Origin: Staphylococcus simulans | GTDB taxonomy: Bacteria; Bacillota; Bacilli; Staphylococcales; Staphylococcaceae | NCBI RefSeq assembly: GCF_002994445.1 | Contig: NZ_MRZJ01000001.1 | Span: forward strand, 1 to 64,000 | Direction of reading: 5' to 3' | Length of the DNA: 64,000 nucleotides | Shown here: positions 36,727-44,981 of the stretch, one piece after another | Numbering within the stretch: the first letter of the stretch is position 1 | Layout of the letters: each line of letters opens with the position of its first letter | Program-made: the position numbers and the translations under genes | The notes under the pieces: model-generated | What the model was told of the DNA's origin: nothing | Databases searched by the model: none | What the model saw: the letters and a program-made list of their open reading frames with translations, nothing else

Positions 36727-37827
36727 TCAAGTAATGCTTAACATGCGATCTAAACTTTCTTTCGCATATTTTGTTGTTTCAGCATCTACTTTAATGATGT
36801 TGTCGCGATTGCCGTCTAGAATTTTATCTAAGCACCATGCAAGGTGAGGCAAGTCGATACGGTTCATTGTTAAACATGAACACATTAAAGGATTAAGTGA
36901 ATCGATTTGAATATCTGTGTATGTGGCTTTTAAACGGTTGACTAAGTTCATTTCAGTACCAATCAGCCAACGTGAACCTTTCGGCGCATTTTTAATCGTT
37001 TCGATGATGTAACGAGTTGAACCTGCATAATCCGCAGCTTGTACAACTTCAAATTCACATTCAGGGTGAACGATAACATTGATTTCAGGGTCGCGTTCAC
37101 GTGCTAAATCGATATGTGCTTTATGGAATTTCTCATGAACTGAACAATGACCTTTCCATAAAACAATGCGCAAGTCTTCAACTTTACCTTCGTAAACCAA
37201 TTCTTTAGCAATAGGGTCCCAAACCGCCATTTGTTCTAAAGGAATACCTAAATCATATGCAGTGTTGCGTCCTAAATGCTGATCAGGCAAGAATAAAATA
37301 ACTTTGCCTTGTTTTAATGCCCAATCTACGACTGATTTAGCATTACCGCTGGTCACACATGAACCACCATGTTCGCCAACGAATTTTTTAATTGCGGCTG
37401 TAGAGTTCACATAAGTAAGCGGAAGAATATCGAGATTATACTCTTTTGTTAAAACATCATAACCATGCAATGCTTGTGTGATATTTGCCATGTCTGCCAT
37501 AGAACAGCCTGCTGATAAATCTGGTAAATAAATATCTTGGTTGTCATCTGTTAAAATATCAGCTGTTTCGGCCATGAAATGTACACCGTTGAATACAAAG
37601 TATTCGGCAGCAGTATTTTCTTTACAAATGCGTGCAAGCTCTAAAGAATCGCCTGTAATGTCCGCAAATTGCACGACTTCATCTTTTTGATAGTGGTGAG
37701 TAGGCATAAATAAACGATCGCCTAATTCATCTTTAATAGACTGAATATGATTTTCTAATTCTTCTGTTGACATCTTAAGATACTTTTCCGGTAGTTCTTT
37801 TGAAACTGATAACATTGGGTTAAACAC
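36727..37827 (-). CDS. nadA: Quinolinate synthase A
   Basis: Condenses iminoaspartate with dihydroxyacetone phosphate to quinolinate, using a 4Fe-4S cluster. 366 residues. The cluster cysteines lie in LSAGCSMAD, VHPECEFEV and NPLMCSCL. HHYQ, the substrate-binding motif, is near residue 45. The start is GTG directly after the nadC stop codon, with AAAGG about 10 bases upstream. Last gene of nadB-nadC-nadA. Confidence 0.95.
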   Translation of the reverse strand: MFNPMLSVSKELPEKYLKMSTEELENHIQSIKDELGDRLFMPTHHYQKDEVVQFADITGDSLELARICKENTAAEYFVFNGVHFMAETADILTDDNQDIYLPDLSAGCSMADMANITQALHGYDVLTKEYNLDILPLTYVNSTAAIKKFVGEHGGSCVTSGNAKSVVDWALKQGKVILFLPDQHLGRNTAYDLGIPLEQMAVWDPIAKELVYEGKVEDLRIVLWKGHCSVHEKFHKAHIDLARERDPEINVIVHPECEFEVVQAADYAGSTRYIIETIKNAPKGSRWLIGTEMNLVNRLKATYTDIQIDSLNPLMCSCLTMNRIDLPHLAWCLDKILDGNRDNIIKVDAETTKYAKESLDRMLSIT

Positions 37828-38661
37828 TTAAATCACAACCTTTGCAGAAATATCGAGCGCATTTTGCGCATAAAATAGAGCACCCATTGAAATGTAATCG
37901 ACACCTGTTTGTGCATAGTCGACGACATTATTTTCATTAATATTGCCAGAAGCTTCAGTTTGAATGTGATCAGGAACTGCTTTGATGTGTTCAGTAATCC
38001 ACTCTGGTGTTTGATTATCAAACATGATAATATCAACATCTTGTGCGATTGCTGTTTGCAGCATTTCTTCATTTTCAATTTCAACTTCTATTTTATCCAT
38101 TGGACCTACGACTTTTTTTGCATTCGAGATGGCTGCTTCCATAGATGCACTGAATGCAATATGATTATCTTTTAACATTAAACCGTCATTCAAAGAACGG
38201 CGATGATTCAATCCTCCGCCGACAGTAACCGCAAATTTTTCAAACATGCCTAAACCAGGTGTTGTTTTACGTGTATCTACAATACGTGTAGATGTATGTG
38301 AAATTTTATCTGCTATACGGCGTGTTTGTGTTGCGATACCTGACATACGCTGGATTAAATTCAGTACGATACGTTCCATAGTAAGCAAAACATAGACAGG
38401 ACCGGTAATTTCAGCAATGATATCACCAGGTTTAACAGCTTCGCCGTCTTTTACTTTCTGATCAATAGTAATATGGCTTTTGAGTAATTTGAAGCCTTCT
38501 TTGATGATAGTTTCACCGCAAAAGATACCATTATCTTTTGATTTTAAATACATAGTTCCTTCTTGTGTTTGGTCAAAGATGTGTGTGGCTAAATCGCCAT
38601 ATTGATTATCCTCAATGTAGAATTGTGTGATTTTCTCTCTGACGAGTAACGGATTTAACAT
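37828..38661 (-). CDS. nadC: Nicotinate-nucleotide pyrophosphorylase (carboxylating)
   Basis: Converts quinolinate and PRPP to nicotinate mononucleotide. 277 residues. Signatures: RIVDTRKTTPGLG near residue 130, KFAVTVGGGLNHRR, LMLKDNHI, and DIIMFDNQTPE, then EASGNI. ATG 38661 follows AGGAGG by 8 bases and makes the gene overlap the end of nadB by 50 bases in another frame. The longer frame from 38697 is unlikely. Confidence 0.93.
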   Translation of the reverse strand: MLNPLLVREKITQFYIEDNQYGDLATHIFDQTQEGTMYLKSKDNGIFCGETIIKEGFKLLKSHITIDQKVKDGEAVKPGDIIAEITGPVYVLLTMERIVLNLIQRMSGIATQTRRIADKISHTSTRIVDTRKTTPGLGMFEKFAVTVGGGLNHRRSLNDGLMLKDNHIAFSASMEAAISNAKKVVGPMDKIEVEIENEEMLQTAIAQDVDIIMFDNQTPEWITEHIKAVPDHIQTEASGNINENNVVDYAQTGVDYISMGALFYAQNALDISAKVVI

Positions 38662-40186
38662 GTTCCATGCCTCCTGAATATATTTCAATAACTTCATTTT
38701 TAAATTGATTAACTTGGTTCGGATAATCCAATCGGTAATGTACCCCTCTGGATTCTTTGCGTGCTAGGGCAGAAGTACATACAATCTGCAATAATTTAAC
38801 AATACAATAATGCTGCCATGATGCTTTGCTGATATGTTCTGTTAACGCTGCATTGTTTAATGTTGTTTCAATTGCATTTAAATAATGCTGCATTTGAGTA
38901 CCGTTGCGTTCTACACCTAATATGTCGAAACTTTGCTGCTGCAAACGTTCTACATCTTCAGCACTGATATTAGGGATTTTATGCACTGCATTTAAATGGC
39001 TTTGGCTGACAGATGTAAGTGTTTGATTTAAGTGCTGCGCACAGCATGCACCCATGACTAAACCTTCAAGCAATGAGTTGCTTGCGAGTCGGTTGGCACC
39101 ATGGAAATTGGTACAAGCCGCTTCACCAATCGCATATACACGGCCTAAGCTTGTTGTACCATTAACATCTGATTGAATACCTCCGACGGTATAATGCGCA
39201 CCTGGTGTCACAGGAATTCGTTGACACTCAATGGCACCTGGGTAATGTGCTTGAACGGCTTTGTAAATAGTAGGGAAACGTGTTTCGAAATTATCGATAG
39301 CACTTATATCTAAGAAACATTGATGGCCAAGCTGCTGCTGATGATAGATAGCACGGCTTGTGACATCACGCGGTGCTAAGCTTTTCATCGGATGCAATTT
39401 ATCCATAAATGGTTCATCTAATTCATTGACCAGCACAGCACCATCGCCTCTGACTGCCTCTGAAACCAAACTGAAGGCATGTTTCGGCTCACCCAGCAAA
39501 GTAGGGTGGAATTGAATCATTTCCATACTTTCTAATGCAATCTTGTTTCGCAATGCAAGGACTGGTCCTGATGCGATAGTATGTGGAATATTAGAGTTAG
39601 TAGGAAAGAGATTATTGATACCGCCAGTGGCTAATACAACACTGTCAGCTTCGATAGTTTCTAGTTGATCTGTTTTGTCTAAAACCATAACCCCGCAAAC
39701 TTCATGCGCTTCATTATAAATAAAATCAACCACTTCTGTTTCTTCAAGTATTGTCAGAAGCGGATGGGATAAATGATGAACCATATGATGTGCAATATAT
39801 TTGCCGGTTTGATCTCCTCCGGCATGCAGAATTCTAGGTGCAGAATGCGCACCTTCCATAGCATAATCCAGACTATGCGTTTCTTTATCTTTATCAAATG
39901 GAACGCCTTCATCTATTAATTCTTGAATCAGCGGGTAACTTTTTGTGATAACTTCTTGAATGACAGGAAAATCTCCCATTTCAGCACCAGCTTCAAAAGT
40001 ATCTTGACTGTGACTGATGCCTTCATCATTTTCATTTTTTGAAAAACATATGCCACCTTGGGCAAAATTACTGTTGTTTTCAGCAAGCTTGTCCTTAGTG
40101 ATACAAATCACTTCGATATTATCTTGTAATTGACGAACAAACGAGAGTGCAGCAATTCCGCTCCCAACGACAATGACACGTTTCAT
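38612..40186 (-). CDS. nadB: L-aspartate oxidase
   Basis: Oxidises aspartate to iminoaspartate with FAD. 524 residues. N-terminal FAD motif VIVVGSGIAALSFV, SNFAQGGICF near residue 50, and the catalytic-domain segments PRILHAGGDQTG, TPGAHYTVGG and GANRLASNSLLEG. ATG 40186 follows GAGGTG; the upstream open frame lies in the divergent promoter region. First gene of the nad operon. The 3' end overlaps nadC by 50 bases, an unusually long overlap. Confidence 0.94.
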   Translation of the reverse strand: MKRVIVVGSGIAALSFVRQLQDNIEVICITKDKLAENNSNFAQGGICFSKNENDEGISHSQDTFEAGAEMGDFPVIQEVITKSYPLIQELIDEGVPFDKDKETHSLDYAMEGAHSAPRILHAGGDQTGKYIAHHMVHHLSHPLLTILEETEVVDFIYNEAHEVCGVMVLDKTDQLETIEADSVVLATGGINNLFPTNSNIPHTIASGPVLALRNKIALESMEMIQFHPTLLGEPKHAFSLVSEAVRGDGAVLVNELDEPFMDKLHPMKSLAPRDVTSRAIYHQQQLGHQCFLDISAIDNFETRFPTIYKAVQAHYPGAIECQRIPVTPGAHYTVGGIQSDVNGTTSLGRVYAIGEAACTNFHGANRLASNSLLEGLVMGACCAQHLNQTLTSVSQSHLNAVHKIPNISAEDVERLQQQSFDILGVERNGTQMQHYLNAIETTLNNAALTEHISKASWQHYCIVKLLQIVCTSALARKESRGVHYRLDYPNQVNQFKNEVIEIYSGGMEHVKSVTRQRENHTILH

Positions 40187-40289
40187 GTTTACACCTCTAT
40201 TTACATTAATATATACAATTATGTTAACATGTATGTATGCAATGATTTTGTCATAAAAGTACGATAATTGCAAGTGGGGGAGAAAATAT
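40187..40289. promoter_or_regulatory. Divergent nad control region
   Basis: Short gap between nadB and the desulfurase gene. It holds a perfect palindrome ATGTTAACAT (40221-40230) in AT-rich sequence with several TGTA/TACA motifs. A natural place for NiaR operators; the exact sites cannot be fixed by eye. Confidence 0.45.
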
Positions 40290-41393
40290 ATGATTTATTT
40301 AGATAATGCATCTACAACACAACCAACAAAAGAAGTGTTAAATATTTATAATGAAGCACAACAAGCTTTATTCTTTAATAGCGAAAGTTTACATGCAGGC
40401 GGAGAAATGATCAGAGAAGCACTGACTTCAAGCAGACAATTTATTCAAGGTTATTTCAATACCGACAAAGAAGTGTTATTTACAACAAGTGGTTCACACG
40501 CAAACCAAATTGCAATCAGTATTTATTTATCTCAAGCAGTAGAAGGTACTGTGTGGGTATCGCCTTATGAACATCCTTCTATCTTTGCGGCACTTGAACC
40601 CTATCAAGCACAATTCGAAATTAAAGAAATGCCGATTACAAAAGAGGGTAATATTGATGTAAGTGCACTAAAAGCACAAGTTGATGAAAATTGCGTGCTC
40701 TTTATAGCACAGCATGTCAATTCTGAAACAGGCTATATTCTGCCGGTGTATGAGATTGCGGAAATTGCACAATCATACAATGTTCCATTTCATGTAGATG
40801 GGGTACAAGCTGTACAAAAAATCGATGAAAAGAATATTGCACCTTTTACGTCTTATGCTTTTTCTGGACATAAATTTAATGGTACGAAAGGCAGCGGTGC
40901 ATTATTAATTGAGCACAAGTCTGTACGTCCGATTAACACACATTATTTCCATGAAGAGGGAACACGCAACGGAACATTGGATGTGCCGAGCATTCTAGCA
41001 ATGACCAAAGCTTTATCGCTTGATGCAGCGTATGATCATTTAGAAGCGTTGCACACTTATGCACAAGAACGTGCTGAAGCTGCCGGATTTACTGTTTTAA
41101 GCAATCCGAAACAAGCACCGCATATTATTGGTTTATTAACACCTAAATTTGAAGGACAGTATGTAATGCAGTCTTTATCTAGCCGCAACATTTGTATCTC
41201 AACTGGTACTGCATGCGGTCATGGTTTATTATTGAGTGACGGATTAATTGATAAAATCAAAAATATCCGCCAAGAAGCTGATCAATATATCAGAATTTCA
41301 TTTTCAAAAACAACTTCAAAAGAAGATGTTGCTGAAGGATTCGATCAATTAGATAAAATTATAGAAGGAGTGGCTGCGAATGAGTCAAGCTGA
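40290..41393 (+). CDS. NifS-like cysteine desulfurase of the NAD locus
   Basis: 367 residues of class V aminotransferase fold. The PLP lysine is in SGHKFNGTKGSGAL near residue 200 and the active-site cysteine in ISTGTACGHG near residue 310. Desulfurases next to nadA genes in Firmicutes supply sulfur for the NadA Fe-S cluster; the context fits this role. It is divergent from nadBCA and overlaps niaR by 14 bases. Confidence 0.88.
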   Translation: MIYLDNASTTQPTKEVLNIYNEAQQALFFNSESLHAGGEMIREALTSSRQFIQGYFNTDKEVLFTTSGSHANQIAISIYLSQAVEGTVWVSPYEHPSIFAALEPYQAQFEIKEMPITKEGNIDVSALKAQVDENCVLFIAQHVNSETGYILPVYEIAEIAQSYNVPFHVDGVQAVQKIDEKNIAPFTSYAFSGHKFNGTKGSGALLIEHKSVRPINTHYFHEEGTRNGTLDVPSILAMTKALSLDAAYDHLEALHTYAQERAEAAGFTVLSNPKQAPHIIGLLTPKFEGQYVMQSLSSRNICISTGTACGHGLLLSDGLIDKIKNIRQEADQYIRISFSKTTSKEDVAEGFDQLDKIIEGVAANESS

Positions 41394-41913
41394 TCAACGC
41401 AGAACAGAAATTGTTGAACTGCTTCAAGACGCACAGCGTCCTGTAAAAGGATCTGAGCTGAGTGAACGTTTCGGCGTCTCCAGACAGATTATTGTTAAAG
41501 ATATTTCGCATCTCAAAACAAAGGAGTATGCGATCAATTCCACAAGCAAAGGCTATTTTATGGATATCCCGCCGCAAGGCAAACCATGCAAGCGGGTTGT
41601 GATGTGCCAGCATGGTATTGAAGAGATGGAAGCGGAGCTGACACTAATAGTTGAAAACGGCGCTATGATTGATGATGTCTCAGTAGAGCATCCTGTATAT
41701 GGCAGTATCAGAGCGGAGTTAATGATTGAGACTTTAGATGATGTTGATACATTTATTGAAGAAATGACGCGCTATCAAGGTACAATGTTAGCCAAGCTTA
41801 CAGATGGTATCCATTTGCATACACTATCTGCAGACACTGAAAAGATTTTAGATAACGCGATAGAAGATTTAGATAAAAAAGGTTTTCTTGCTGAAAGCGA
41901 AACACCTGTTTAA
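41380..41913 (+). CDS. niaR: Niacin-responsive repressor NiaR (YrxA)
   Basis: 177 residues. N-terminal HTH_11 domain (VKGSELSERFGVSRQIIVKDISHL) and C-terminal 3H domain with its conserved histidines in CQHGIEEMEAEL, SVEHPVYG and DGIHLHTL, which bind metal and nicotinate. It represses NAD synthesis genes when niacin is present. Translationally coupled to the desulfurase. Confidence 0.92.
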   Translation: MSQADQRRTEIVELLQDAQRPVKGSELSERFGVSRQIIVKDISHLKTKEYAINSTSKGYFMDIPPQGKPCKRVVMCQHGIEEMEAELTLIVENGAMIDDVSVEHPVYGSIRAELMIETLDDVDTFIEEMTRYQGTMLAKLTDGIHLHTLSADTEKILDNAIEDLDKKGFLAESETPV

Positions 41914-41920
41914 TCATAAG

Positions 41921-41950
41921 CACCTTTATGTCATGCATAGAGGTGTTTTT
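41921..41950 (+). terminator. Terminator after niaR
   Basis: CACCTTTATG / CATAGAGGTG followed by TTTTTATTTTT. Confidence 0.85.
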
Positions 41951-42039
41951 ATTTTTCATAAACAAATATTCTGATACTATATCAGCAGCAAAACTTAAAA
42001 TAGAGACCGATATTTATATAAAAATAGCAGGAAAAGGGT

Positions 42040-42067
42040 GTATCAAGAGAGAATTCTCGATTGATAC
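42040..42067. repeat. 28-base near-perfect palindrome
   Basis: GTATCAA (42040-42046) and TTGATAC (42061-42067) enclose the palindrome GAGAATTCTC (42049-42058). The rest of the 41951-42195 interval is AT-rich without a credible gene. Confidence 0.6.
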
Positions 42068-42195
42068 TTAATAATATTAACGGTATTAACAGTAAAAATC
42101 GTCATAATCTAAGAGAAAAAAGGGTTGTTTACACTCTAAACATAAAAATTTATAACAATTATATATTTATTACACTCATTTCTATTGAAATGTTG

Positions 42196-42224
42196 TTGAC
42201 TTGGACTAGGGAACTCGATATACT
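42196..42224 (+). promoter_or_regulatory. Promoter P1 of tRNA cluster 2
   Basis: TTGACT, 17-base spacer, TATACT. Confidence 0.75.
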
Positions 42225-42308
42225 AGTTATTGTCTTGAAAAAAGGGATTACAAATTCAAAACAACTTTTAAGTTTTGAAAATAAAATTCATATTTTGTTA
42301 AAAAAGGT

Positions 42309-42338
42309 TTGACATTGCTTAACAAAGTGTGATATATT
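42309..42338 (+). promoter_or_regulatory. Promoter P2 of tRNA cluster 2
   Basis: TTGACA, 18-base spacer, TATATT, about 33 bases before the first tRNA. Together with P1 this is the tandem arrangement typical of stable-RNA operons. Confidence 0.8.
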
Positions 42339-42370
42339 AAATAGGTAAGTCGCAAGGTTAATATTATTAT

Positions 42371-42444
<74 letters not shown>

Positions 42445-42462
42445 TTACATAGTTTTCACATA

Positions 42463-42538
42463 GGTCTCGTAGTGTAGCGGTTAACACGCCTGCCTGTCAC
42501 GCAGGAGATCGCGGGTTCGATTCCCGTCGAGACCGCCA
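42463..42538 (+). tRNA. tRNA-Asp (GTC), copy 2
   Basis: Acceptor GGTCTCG pairs with CGAGACC. Compared with copy 1 (GGTCCCG/CGGGACC) both bases of one pair have changed. Confidence 0.97.
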
Positions 42539-42548
42539 TTTTAATTAC

Positions 42549-42621
42549 GGTTCAGTAGCTCAGTTGGTAGAGCAATGGATTGAAGCTCCATGTGTCGGCA
42601 GTTCGACTCTGTCCTGAACCA
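42549..42621 (+). tRNA. tRNA-Phe (GAA), copy 2
   Basis: Acceptor GGTTCAG/CTGAACC, anticodon GAA; near-identical to the gene at 1290. Confidence 0.96.
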
Positions 42622-42641
42622 TTCTATTTTTATTGCAATTT

Positions 42642-42715
42642 GGCGGTTGTGGTGAAGTGGTTAACACATCGGATTGTGGTTCCGACATTCGTGGGTTCGA
42701 TTCCCATCAGCCGCC
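42642..42715 (+). tRNA. tRNA-His (GTG), copy 2
   Basis: G-1 opposite C73, acceptor GCGGTTG/CAGCCGC, anticodon GTG. The acceptor stem differs from copy 1 while pairing is kept. Confidence 0.95.
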
Positions 42716-42729
42716 CCATAATCGTTAAT

Positions 42730-42803
42730 GCGGGTGTAGTTTAATGGCAAAACCTCAGCCTTCCAAGCTGATGTTGTGGGTTCGATTCCCATCACCCGCT
42801 CCA
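42730..42803 (+). tRNA. tRNA-Gly (TCC), canonical
   Basis: Acceptor GCGGGTG/CACCCGC, anticodon TCC, a normal GG in the D-loop and T-loop TTCGATT. The ribosomal counterpart of the variant TCC copies in cluster 1. Confidence 0.96.
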
Positions 42804-42814
42804 AATATTATTAT

Positions 42815-42889
42815 TCCACAGTAGCTCAGTGGTAGAGCTATCGGCTGTTAACCGATCGGTCGTAGGTTCGAGTCCTACCTGTGGAGCCA
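42815..42889 (+). tRNA. tRNA-Asn (GTT)
   Basis: Acceptor TCCACAG pairs with CTGTGGA, anticodon GTT, followed by G and an encoded CCA end. Confidence 0.96.
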
Positions 42890-42890
42890 T

Positions 42891-42962
42891 GGCTCCTTGG
42901 TCAAGCGGTTAAGACACCGCCCTTTCACGGCGGTAACACGGGTTCGAGTCCCGTAGGAGTCA
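42891..42962 (+). tRNA. tRNA-Glu (TTC)
   Basis: Acceptor GGCTCCT pairs with AGGAGTC (one G-T), anticodon TTC, no encoded CCA; separated from tRNA-Asn by one base. Its charged form also feeds haem synthesis in staphylococci. Confidence 0.95.
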
Positions 42963-42967
42963 TTCAC

Positions 42968-43000
42968 AATCAGAAACGTAATCACGTTTCTGATTTTTTT
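42968..43000 (+). terminator. Terminator-like hairpin between tRNA-Glu and tRNA-Ser
   Basis: Perfect 12-base arms AATCAGAAACGT / ACGTTTCTGATT, four-base loop, then a T run. Confidence 0.88.
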
Positions 43001-43010
43001 ATCATTATAT

Positions 43011-43099
43011 GGAGAGTTGTCCGAGTTGGCCGAAGGAGCACGCCTGGAAAGTGTGTAGGCGCCACAAGCGTCTCGAGGGTTCGAATCCCTCACTCTCCG
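43011..43099 (+). tRNA. tRNA-Ser (GGA)
   Basis: Class II tRNA with acceptor GGAGAGT/ACTCTCC, anticodon GGA and discriminator G. It lies just after a strong terminator, so it depends on read-through or on a promoter not obvious in the 48-base gap. Confidence 0.94.
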
Positions 43100-43141
43100 T
43101 TAATAAAACGTTGTACAAATTAATATACCAATGTTTCGTAT

Positions 43142-43203
43142 GAGCAAGTGTCAAGTGCGTGTCATGAAAGATAATTTCTGACATGTTGGCCTTGCTCTTT
43201 TTT
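43142..43203 (+). terminator. Two-part terminator hairpin after tRNA-Ser
   Basis: Outer arms GAGCAAG / CTTGCTC, inner TGTCATGAAA / TTTCTGACA, then six T. Confidence 0.8.
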
Positions 43204-43360
43204 ATGCTCATCAAGTAAATGTGAATAAGTGTCAAGCATGATAGATATACTCGAAAGTCTTAAGTGCTTGCTAATTAATCAATAGGAATGCGTTTGAAAA
43301 TAAATAAGATGTGAGGGTGTGTTTAAGTGAGTGGGTCGGAAATTTTATCATCAATTAAGT
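43204..43360. other. Gene-poor interval after tRNA cluster 2
   Basis: No gene seen. The 10-mer AAGTGTCAAG recurs at 43146 (in the terminator) and 43227. Confidence 0.4.
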
Positions 43361-43540
43361 TCATTTTTTCGTAGTGTGATTAAATACTTTTTGAATGTCG
43401 CTGTGATAATTCTTAAATAATTCGCGGTCCGTTCTTTTAGGTAATTTGGAAAACTTTAAATTAATCAAATCAATGTCTTTTGAGGTCACTTCTAAAATAT
43501 GATATGAAATACTTGTTTTTGTATCTCGCAAATGAATGGT
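43361..43540 (-). pseudogene. Remnant of an unidentified gene (C-terminal part)
   Basis: A minus-strand frame of 59 codons has no start codon or ribosome site and opens right after a TGA at 43541-43543. The peptide looks protein-like, not random: SYHILEVTSKDIDLINLKF, then KLPKRTDRELFKNYHSDIQ, ending in KK. It is probably the tail of a decayed gene. No family was recognised. Confidence 0.45.
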
Positions 43541-43559
43541 TCACATTAAAGAAAAAATA

Positions 43560-43584
43560 ATAAGGGTACGAGATGTACCCTAAA
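43560..43584 (-). terminator. Terminator of the glutamine-rich lipoprotein gene
   Basis: On the minus strand, AGGGTAC / GTACCCT is followed by TTATTATTTTTT. Confidence 0.8.
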
Positions 43585-43603
43585 TTATAACACTAGATAA
43601 TCC

Positions 43604-44143
43604 TTATTGATCTAATTCACTCTCGTGTTGTTCCATGATAGCTTCTCCTTCTTCAGGTGTAATCATTTCTCCGACTTCGTCTTCATCAACATTACGGTTT
43701 TCTTCTAAAATTCTTTCAACTTCTTCATAATCAATCATTCCAGCGTCGCCGTTAGGAATACCAGTGTAACCATGTTGTTTAGCAACTTCGGCGTTAGCAC
43801 GCATTTGTTCCTCGTATGACGGTTCTTGTTGTGGTGGTGCTTGGTTGGCTTGTTGGTTTTGTTGTTGTTGGTTCACTTGATTTTCTTGTGATTGTTGTTG
43901 CTCAACTTGTTGTTCGTTTTCTTGTGTTTGAGCAGTTTCTGAAGCATCTTCGTTTTGTTCTTTTGATTCACTTTCTTTCTTAGCTTGTTCTTCTTGTTTA
44001 TTTTTATCCTCTTTTTCTTTGTCCGCTTTCTTTTCCTTGGCTTGCTTATTTTCTTTCTTATCCTTATGTTCTGCTTCTTGATTATTTCCGCAAGCCGATA
44101 ATACTAACACAGAGGACAATAGAATGTTCACTAAATATTTCAC
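43604..44143 (-). CDS. Glutamine/lysine-rich surface lipoprotein
   Basis: 179 residues. Short signal peptide with lipobox LSAC (lipidated C18). Then about 85 residues are almost only K, E, D, Q, N and A, an extended hydrophilic spacer. A conserved-looking C-terminal part follows (SYEEQMRANAEVAKQHGYTGIPNGDAGMIDYEEVE). Function unknown; the shape suggests a small domain held away from the membrane. GTG 44143 lies 8 bases after GGAGG; the ATG five codons upstream overlaps that ribosome site. Confidence 0.72.
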   Translation of the reverse strand: MKYLVNILLSSVLVLSACGNNQEAEHKDKKENKQAKEKKADKEKEDKNKQEEQAKKESESKEQNEDASETAQTQENEQQVEQQQSQENQVNQQQQNQQANQAPPQQEPSYEEQMRANAEVAKQHGYTGIPNGDAGMIDYEEVERILEENRNVDEDEVGEMITPEEGEAIMEQHESELDQ

Positions 44144-44248
44144 TTGCTGCACCTCCATTAAGTTTATATATGTTAACTATTTACCCTGTGTGAAATTTAA
44201 ATAACACGGCAGTTAATTGTGTATTGGTAAATAGATCGTAATTAAAAT

Positions 44249-44270
44249 GCCGCCTCAAGTTTGAAGCGGC
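44249..44270 (-). terminator. Terminator of the downstream membrane protein gene
   Basis: GCCGCTTCAAA / TTGAGGCGGC on the minus strand followed by ATTTTAATT. Confidence 0.75.
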
Positions 44271-44286
44271 TTGTTTGGTATTGGTG

Positions 44287-44802
44287 CTATTCATTAATTT
44301 TTAAGCGTTTTGATTTAGTTGCTTGTTTTTCGTCGATATCATCTACACTCTTTTGACTAAAGCGATAGATTTTCATCAAGGCAGGTTTTGATAATGCTAA
44401 GAATGAAAGAAATGTTGCTAGAAAAGAGAAGTGGGTTACATTTAAAACAAACAGCATAGGTACGAATATCAAAATAAAGAGTGCAATAAAGATAATCAAT
44501 GGCAGTATTTTGGTTAACAAACCATTCAGTGTGCCTTTAGACAGGCGTGTCAGAATGAATACGATTAATCCGATTAAAAGCAATGGGATAATGATCGTAG
44601 TCAATGTTGCGACGTAAGCTTCTGCATAGCGGTTCCAATCCAAATGGATAATGTAATACATAGATAAGTCCTTTGGAATGTCTATTTTAAATAGATTGTT
44701 GCCGTAATTTGCATAGAGATAATATACTATGAGTAACAATAATGTGATTGAGCCGCAGTATTTAATAATTATGCGTGTTATTTTTGCAGGTGATTGGCGC
44801 AA
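44287..44802 (-). CDS. Membrane protein of unknown function
   Basis: 171 residues with four or five hydrophobic segments: near 17-32, 64-85, 96-120 and 122-140. The C-terminal tail is charged and cytosolic (KSVDDIDEKQATKSKRLKI). No family recognised. It is transcribed away from the next gene and has its own terminator. Confidence 0.65.
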   Translation of the reverse strand: MRQSPAKITRIIIKYCGSITLLLLIVYYLYANYGNNLFKIDIPKDLSMYYIIHLDWNRYAEAYVATLTTIIIPLLLIGLIVFILTRLSKGTLNGLLTKILPLIIFIALFILIFVPMLFVLNVTHFSFLATFLSFLALSKPALMKIYRFSQKSVDDIDEKQATKSKRLKINE

Positions 44803-44981
44803 AACGATTTCCTCATTTCAAGTAATTTCTATTATTATCATATGCTTTTGTTTTAAAAGCAACAGTGATGTCGTTATAGATACGACTTTTATACGAGGTG
44901 CAAGATGACTACGCGTGGTACAATAGTGGTAAGAGTAATATAAGAAAAACTTTAACATTATTTCGAAATAAGGTGATAGAC

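Noticed and set aside
42061..42312. Open frame of 83 codons before tRNA cluster 2
   Set aside because: No ribosome site, AT-rich composition, and it runs through promoter P1 and into the -35 of P2.
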